This document shows positions 59,713-64,000 of a stretch of 64,000 nucleotides of DNA, piece after piece. Numbering within the stretch: the first letter of the stretch is position 1; every line of letters begins with the position of its first letter. Below the pieces are notes generated by a model. It was not told the DNA's origin. It searched no databases and saw only the letters and a program-made list of their open reading frames with translations. A program made the position numbers and the translations under genes. The stretch comes from Pararhodobacter sp. (GTDB taxonomy: Bacteria > Pseudomonadota > Alphaproteobacteria > Rhodobacterales > Rhodobacteraceae), in contig JAFIEG010000001.1 in NCBI GenBank assembly GCA_020832665.1, positions 1-64,000 on the forward strand, in the 5' to 3' direction.

Positions 59713-60978
59713 ATGCTATCCATCGAAGACAACACCCTGTTGACCCAGACCGGGCCGGGCACGCCGATGGGCGACCTGTTCCGCCGTTTCTGGCTACCCG
59801 TCGCCCTGTCGCGCGAAGTCGGCACCTTTGACAAGGGACCGACCAAGGTAAACGTGCTGGGCGAAAAGCTGATCGCCTTTCGCAACAAGGACATGTCCAT
59901 AGGCCTTGTCGATTCGATGTGCCCGCACCGTTTGGCGAACCTGTATTGGGGCCGCAACGAAGGTGACGGCCTGCGCTGCGTCTATCACGGCTGGAAGTTC
60001 GACAAGGATGGCAACTGCCTGGAGCAGCCTGCTGAATCCGAGCAAACCTGCTTCAAGGAGCATGTAAAGCTGCGCGCCTATCCCGCGCGCGAGGCGGCAG
60101 GCGTGATCTGGGCCTATATGGGGCCCGAAGACAAGCAGCCCGCATTTCCGGACTTCGAATTCGCGCGCGTACCCGAGAACCACACCTATTCTTCGAAGCG
60201 GCTGCAACTGTGCAACTGGTTGCAGAACCTCGAAGGAGAGCTTGACACAGCGCATGTCCAGCAACTGCACGCGCACGAGGTCGTCGAAGGGTCGATGATC
60301 GCACTTCCGCCGCGCTACGAAATCAAGGATACGGGTTTCGGTATGCTGATGATCGCCAAGCGCGAGGGTGAAGACGGCACCCCGCATGCAGGAAAGATCA
60401 ACTGGCGCATGACCCCCTACATCATGCCCGCGGGCACATTGATTCCGCAGACCCCGGACAAGCCGCAGCACCTGACCTTTGCCGTTCCGGTCGATGATGT
60501 GACCATGATGGGCTACACCGTGTCGTGGCGCGCCAACGAACCAATGAGCGAGGCGGACATGAAGCGGTTCGAAGAGGATGACATCCTGCATTTGCGCGTC
60601 GATCCAAAGACATTTCTGCCGTTGGCGAACATCCACAACGACTACCTGATTGATCGCGCCTCGCAAGCAACCGAGACAATGACCGGGATCGCCGGGTTGC
60701 GCATGCAGGACGTCGCCGTGCAAGAGGATATGGGCGGTCCTATTGCACAGCGTCATCGAGAAAAACTGGGTTCGACCGATCTCGCCATCGTCATGATGCG
60801 GCGCAAGCTTCTGGCCACAGTAAACGCTATGTTGAACGGTCAGGAGCCTCCGCAACCCGGCAATGCCGCCGCATTCAATTGCCGGTCGGTTTTCGCAGAA
60901 GAAAGCTCGACGAAATCCTGGCAGGAGGTTTTTGCCGAAGCCCAGCCAGGCGGAAACGCTCAGGCTCTTGATGCCTGA
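59713..60978 (+). CDS. Rieske non-heme iron oxygenase, phthalate dioxygenase/O-demethylase-like
   Basis: This 421-residue protein starts LSIEDNTLLTQTGPGTPMGDLFRRFWLPVAL, as in phthalate 4,5-dioxygenase-type oxygenases. It has the Rieske motif CPHRLANLYWGRN...CVYHGWKFD and the mononuclear iron segment LEGELDTAHVQQLH. Relatives hydroxylate rings or remove O-methyl groups (vanillate, methoxybenzoates). In this cluster demethylation of a methoxylated aromatic before ring cleavage is plausible but unproven. It is cotranscribed with the reductase. Confidence 0.9.
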   Translation: MLSIEDNTLLTQTGPGTPMGDLFRRFWLPVALSREVGTFDKGPTKVNVLGEKLIAFRNKDMSIGLVDSMCPHRLANLYWGRNEGDGLRCVYHGWKFDKDGNCLEQPAESEQTCFKEHVKLRAYPAREAAGVIWAYMGPEDKQPAFPDFEFARVPENHTYSSKRLQLCNWLQNLEGELDTAHVQQLHAHEVVEGSMIALPPRYEIKDTGFGMLMIAKREGEDGTPHAGKINWRMTPYIMPAGTLIPQTPDKPQHLTFAVPVDDVTMMGYTVSWRANEPMSEADMKRFEEDDILHLRVDPKTFLPLANIHNDYLIDRASQATETMTGIAGLRMQDVAVQEDMGGPIAQRHREKLGSTDLAIVMMRRKLLATVNAMLNGQEPPQPGNAAAFNCRSVFAEESSTKSWQEVFAEAQPGGNAQALDA

Positions 60979-61002
60979 GGTGCCGCTAGTCTAGAAAAAC
61001 GT

Positions 61003-61026
61003 GCCGGGCGCAAGGTCGCGCCCGGC
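61003..61026. other. Strong GC hairpin between the Rieske and gntR genes
   Basis: GCCGGGCGC pairs with GCGCCCGGC across AAGGTC. There is no T run on the plus strand; an A run upstream would make it terminator-like on the minus strand, where no gene ends. It may attenuate or process the message before gntR. Confidence 0.45.
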
Positions 61027-61050
61027 CCACGCCTTCACCGAAAGGACGCC

Positions 61051-61698
61051 ATGGAGCCCGTCAGCCGCAAAAGCGGTCAGAGCAGCGCCGAAGTGGTCGA
61101 GTCGATCCGCGAGGCCATCCGCGCGGGCGAATTGCTGCCAGGCATGCATCTGAAGCAGGCCGAATGGGCGGTTCGACTGGGCGTAAGCCGGGTACCAGTG
61201 CGTGAGGCATTGGGTATTCTGGAATCCGAAGGGATCCTGATTCACGAACCGCATCAAGGCTATTCCGTAGCGCTGTTGTCAGACAGTGAAATCCGGCAAC
61301 TCTATTTGCTGCGGCGCCTTATCGACCGAGAAATTGCTGCTGCGCTGACCTGGCCAGACGAAACCCGAATGGCACAATTGCGTATGTTGGGTCAGGCAGC
61401 CGAGTCGGCAATTGCCGCGAACAATGCCGCGGAATGGTTGTCTTGCAATGATCGCTTCGTAATAGCGGTTTACCGGCTTTGTCCGTTGGAAATTCTGGTG
61501 GGCGAGGCCATCAAGCTGTGGCGCAGGACTGAAACCGTCCGTTCGGGGAGGGTGCGCTACGAATGGACCACCCTGAGCCCCGAAGCGATCCGCCAGACTG
61601 TCAGTCGCATTCTCTCGACGCTTGAAGACCGGGACCGGCCGGCGCTGAAGTCCGCTCTTGGGCGGCTGACACGTCTGCCCCGACGTGCGGCGCCGTAA
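61051..61698 (+). CDS. GntR-family regulator (FadR/FCD type)
   Basis: This 215-residue protein has an N-terminal winged helix (AEVVESIREAIRAGELLPGMHLKQAEWAVRLGVSRVPVREALGILESEGIL) and a shortish all-helical FCD-like ligand domain beginning LLSDSEIRQLYLLRRLIDREIAA. It is probably cotranscribed with the Rieske gene and may sense an aromatic acid or intermediate. AAAGGA precedes the ATG. Confidence 0.88.
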   Translation: MEPVSRKSGQSSAEVVESIREAIRAGELLPGMHLKQAEWAVRLGVSRVPVREALGILESEGILIHEPHQGYSVALLSDSEIRQLYLLRRLIDREIAAALTWPDETRMAQLRMLGQAAESAIAANNAAEWLSCNDRFVIAVYRLCPLEILVGEAIKLWRRTETVRSGRVRYEWTTLSPEAIRQTVSRILSTLEDRDRPALKSALGRLTRLPRRAAP

Positions 61699-61704
61699 TG
61701 CGCG

Positions 61705-62418
61705 CTACACTTCTGGCAGATTGCCGGGCGCGGTACCCAACTGGACAGACAGGGCCACAGCCTCGCGCAAGGCAATGCGCGAGTATGTTTTCCGCTCCTT
61801 TGGGCCGAAGCGATTTTTCGGGCCGCTGATCGTCAACGATCCGATCAGTTTGCCCCTCATTCCAAACACTGGCGCTGCGACAGCGGCCATGTCCGGATGA
61901 CGTTCGCCAATCGAGCTGAACATCAGTTCGTCAGCCTTGGCCGAATGGGGCAAGCCACCCTGGAACGCGGTAATTGCTTTTCCGCTGGCACCTTGTGTTG
62001 CCTCCAAGGCATCACCCACTCGAATATGGTCGCGGATCATCTGGGCGGCTTCGCTTCGGAACAGGCAGATGCGTTTGTCCCCCTCGGGAACATAGAACGA
62101 CGCATTCTCGTTTGTCTCGGCAACAATCCGGTCGAGGACAGGTTGCACATGAACCTCGAGGTTGAACGAGCCGCGATAGACAGCCCCGAGTTCAGCTAGT
62201 GTCGGACCCAGCGTATAGCTGCCGTTATCCAGTCGGCGGACATAGCCAAAAGTTTCCAGCGATCCAAGAAGTCGCAGGATCGTGCTTTTGTAAAGCCCCG
62301 TACGTTCGGACATTTCCTTGAGTGACAGCGGTCCCGAGGTGCCGCGAAATACATCAAGGATCGTCAACGCCCGGTTGACAGCCAGAACACCCATCGCCGA
62401 TTTTGGTTTTTCACTCAT
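61705..62418 (-). CDS. IclR-family regulator
   Basis: This 237-residue protein has an N-terminal helix-turn-helix (SLKEMSERTGLYKSTILRLLGSLETFGYV) and a C-terminal GAF-like effector domain (NENASFYVPEGDKRICLFRSEA...GASGKAITAF). It lies 60 bases downstream of the CoA transferase gene on the same strand. The GTTCT-N7-AGAAC palindromes at 63728 and 40188 are its likely sites (inference). Confidence 0.9.
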   Translation of the reverse strand: MSEKPKSAMGVLAVNRALTILDVFRGTSGPLSLKEMSERTGLYKSTILRLLGSLETFGYVRRLDNGSYTLGPTLAELGAVYRGSFNLEVHVQPVLDRIVAETNENASFYVPEGDKRICLFRSEAAQMIRDHIRVGDALEATQGASGKAITAFQGGLPHSAKADELMFSSIGERHPDMAAVAAPVFGMRGKLIGSLTISGPKNRFGPKERKTYSRIALREAVALSVQLGTAPGNLPEV

Positions 62419-62478
62419 AGCATGGCAGCCCGACTCCGTGATACCCGATCAGTTCATAGTCGCATTCTTCTGTGCGGT

Positions 62479-63714
62479 CTATCTGGCAGTGATGATGCCT
62501 TCACGTTCAAGTGCCGCTATTGTCGCGGGTGCGATGCCGATGGATTCAAGGATCGCCGCGGTATGCTCGCCCAGTCGGGGGGGCGGTGTTCGTGCGCCGG
62601 GTTCGCTGTCTGATAGCCTGTAGCCCGCGCGCATCACGCGTGTATGCGTGTCTTGCCCTTTTTCGTCGGCCAGATTCTGAACCAGCCGACGGCCGGTGAC
62701 TTGCGGATGTGCCAACGCTTGCGGCACGGTCAGGACCGGGCCGGCCGGCACCCCCAGCCGCGTCAAGGCCGCGACCCAATGCTCGACGGTATTCCCCGCC
62801 AATGCCCCGTTGATCTGAATGTTCAGATCAGCGCGGTTGCGCTTGCGTGCCTCGCGATCGCAAAATCGCGGATCTTCCGGCAGGTCAGGTCGGCCAAGCA
62901 GTTCGCAGAGCCGTGAAAACTGTTCATCCTTGTTGGCGGCAATATTCAATGGCCCATCCGCAGCATGGAACGTCCCCGAAGGTGCGGCGGTCGTGTTCTC
63001 GTTGCCAATAGGTGCAGGATGCACACCTGCGGCAAGAAAATTTGAAACAGCCCAGCCCATCGAGACGATTGAGGAATCCAGCATCGAAACGTCAATGAAC
63101 TGCCCCTTGCCTGTCCGCGCCCGCGCAAACAGGGCGGCCAGCGTGGCGAAGGCACCCGTCAATCCGCCAATCGTATCCGCCACCGGATACCCCACGCGCA
63201 GCGGGGCGGTTTCGGGTGATCCTGTCACCGACATGATCCCTGACATCCCCTGAATGATCTGGTCATAGGCCGGGTTGTTTCGCAGCGGACCATCCTGACC
63301 GAATCCCGAGATGGCACAATATACCAATCCAGGATTGATCTCGCGGAGTGCCGCATAGCCGAGTTTCAGTCGTTCCATCACGCCCGGACGGAAATTCTCG
63401 ACGACCACATCAGCCGTACGCACGAGGTCGCGGAACAATTGGCGACCCAGGTCGTTTTTCAGATCAAGCGCCAATGAGCGCTTCCCGGCGTTCTGCGCCT
63501 GAAACGACGCCCCAACCAGCTGTTCGTTGAGTTCCGCCGAGGCCCCAAGCCGCCGAGCCAGATCCCCTCCATCAGGGTTTTCGACCTTGATGACATCCGC
63601 GCCAAGTAGCGCCATCTGATAGGTGCAAAACGGCCCGGACAGGACATTGGTCAGGTCCAGAACACGCACACCTTGCAGCAGCGCGGCGGGGGGCAAGGTG
63701 TCAGGGTGCGTCAA
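62479..63714 (-). CDS. Class III (CaiB/BaiF) CoA transferase
   Basis: This 411-residue protein has family III features: LQGVRVLDLTNVLSGPFCTYQMALLGADVIKVENPDGGD, with VVVENFRPGVMERLKLGYAALREINPGLVYCAISGFGQDGP and the Asp-containing YDQIIQGMSGIMSVTG region. It would move CoA between carboxylic acids, perhaps activating a dicarboxylic intermediate. It is first in a unit with iclR behind a palindromic operator. Confidence 0.9.
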   Translation of the reverse strand: MTHPDTLPPAALLQGVRVLDLTNVLSGPFCTYQMALLGADVIKVENPDGGDLARRLGASAELNEQLVGASFQAQNAGKRSLALDLKNDLGRQLFRDLVRTADVVVENFRPGVMERLKLGYAALREINPGLVYCAISGFGQDGPLRNNPAYDQIIQGMSGIMSVTGSPETAPLRVGYPVADTIGGLTGAFATLAALFARARTGKGQFIDVSMLDSSIVSMGWAVSNFLAAGVHPAPIGNENTTAAPSGTFHAADGPLNIAANKDEQFSRLCELLGRPDLPEDPRFCDREARKRNRADLNIQINGALAGNTVEHWVAALTRLGVPAGPVLTVPQALAHPQVTGRRLVQNLADEKGQDTHTRVMRAGYRLSDSEPGARTPPPRLGEHTAAILESIGIAPATIAALEREGIITAR

Positions 63715-63727
63715 GGCATCCTCCAGT

Positions 63728-63752
63728 GTTCTATTAATCAGAACGATGTTCT
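63728..63752. promoter_or_regulatory. IclR-type operator array upstream of the CoA transferase gene
   Basis: GTTCT-ATTAATC-AGAAC (63728-63744) is a 17-base palindrome with N7 spacing. Its right arm is also the left arm of AGAAC-GAT-GTTCT (63740-63752). Three alternating half-sites thus lie just upstream of the minus-strand gene start, and an AT-rich promoter-like stretch follows. Confidence 0.6.
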
Positions 63753-63777
63753 AAATAATTAAAGGCACGCACTTCTG

Positions 63778-64000
63778 TCAACCCGTCGCGCTGATCCGGT
63801 TGCGCGCCAGCGAGAAAACGCCACCCGCGCGGATCCAGTCCAGCTCGGTTGGAGTGTCGATGCGGCACAAGCCTTCGCGCTCGATCGGCGCCTCGCCCGG
63901 AGTGGTCAGCGTAACGGTTACCCGTGCATGCAGCCGGTTCATATTGGCCAACCCCCGGATGCAGACCACCGTACCAGCGTTTACTCCTGCTTTCGATGCG
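63778..64000 (-). CDS. Aconitase-family C-terminal fragment (runs off the window)
   Basis: The open frame continues to the window edge and ends VVCIRGLANMNRLHARVTVTL, then EGLCRIDTPTELDWIRAGGVFSLARNRI. The RIDTPxE...GG pattern and the preceding I-x-G-L-A strand match the C-terminus of aconitate hydratase-type enzymes. Only about 74 residues are visible, so substrate (aconitate, methylaconitate or another) cannot be judged. It is transcribed towards the CoA transferase operator and may belong to the same pathway. Confidence 0.65.
   Translation of the reverse strand, partial: ASKAGVNAGTVVCIRGLANMNRLHARVTVTLTTPGEAPIEREGLCRIDTPTELDWIRAGGVFSLARNRISATG

Noticed and set aside
61003-61026. Terminator between the Rieske and gntR genes
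   Set aside because: The stem is strong, but the plus strand lacks a T run, so it is listed only as a hairpin.
1-64000. CRISPR array
   Set aside because: No regularly spaced direct repeats and no cas genes were seen.

Overview
The window reads as a chromosomal segment of a GC-rich alphaproteobacterium, most likely a member of the Rhodobacteraceae (Rhodobacterales). This rests on gene content: ilvE divergent from a PetP/PetR-like regulator pair, a DUF4170 protein ahead of a divergent Kdo transferase and lpxK, a DUF2794 protein, an I78-type inhibitor lipoprotein, a HIG1-type membrane protein, and an hbd-etfAB block. No species is claimed.

Layout. 1-12 kb is core housekeeping: a ceramidase-like membrane protein, ilvE, petP/petR-like regulators, a PcaB-type lyase, pmbA, a CysQ-like phosphatase, lipid A/Kdo genes, an RluA-type pseudouridine synthase, small conserved proteins and smpB. 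12-20 kb holds a methyltransferase, an atypical kinase-like protein, a compact type II secretion block (gspC-D-E-F only), a TPR lipoprotein and tRNA-Arg(TCT). 20-35.3 kb holds a DapC-like aminotransferase and ftsK, then an AT-richer stand-alone Abi_C-type defence gene, then mtaB-dapF, hbd, a Stf0 sulfotransferase, etfBA, a cobalamin adenosyltransferase, a HIG1 protein and pheT.

35.5-40.2 kb, directly after tRNA-Pro(CGG), is a gene-poor patchwork. It has an IS481-type transposase remnant, a 41-residue membrane protein missing from the ORF track, a zinc-ribbon/MscS pair, two Rnk-like proteins, a DUF1127 protein overlapping a perfect 21-bp inverted repeat, and about 1 kb of unassigned sequence.

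40.2-64 kb is the most distinctive part, a catabolic cluster with its own importer and regulators. It encodes feruloyl-CoA synthetase-, enoyl-CoA hydratase-, acyl-CoA dehydrogenase- and thiolase-like proteins, and an unusual fusion of a zinc-ribbon/OB acyl-CoA-binding domain to 3-hydroxyacyl-CoA dehydrogenase. It also encodes a LigJ-type hydratase, a LigB-type extradiol dioxygenase, three RraA/LigK-type aldolases, a peptide-type ABC importer, a Rieske oxygenase with its reductase, three regulators (MarR, GntR, IclR), a CoA transferase and the end of an aconitase-like gene. My reading is import of an aromatic (probably lignin-derived) compound, CoA-dependent side-chain shortening, Rieske oxygenation or demethylation, and gallate-type meta cleavage ending in pyruvate and oxaloacetate. 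The enzyme families are seen in the sequence; the substrate and the order of steps are inference. Two palindromes repeated within the cluster (ATAAGG-N3-CCTTAT and GTTCT-N7-AGAAY) suggest that two local regulators coordinate it.
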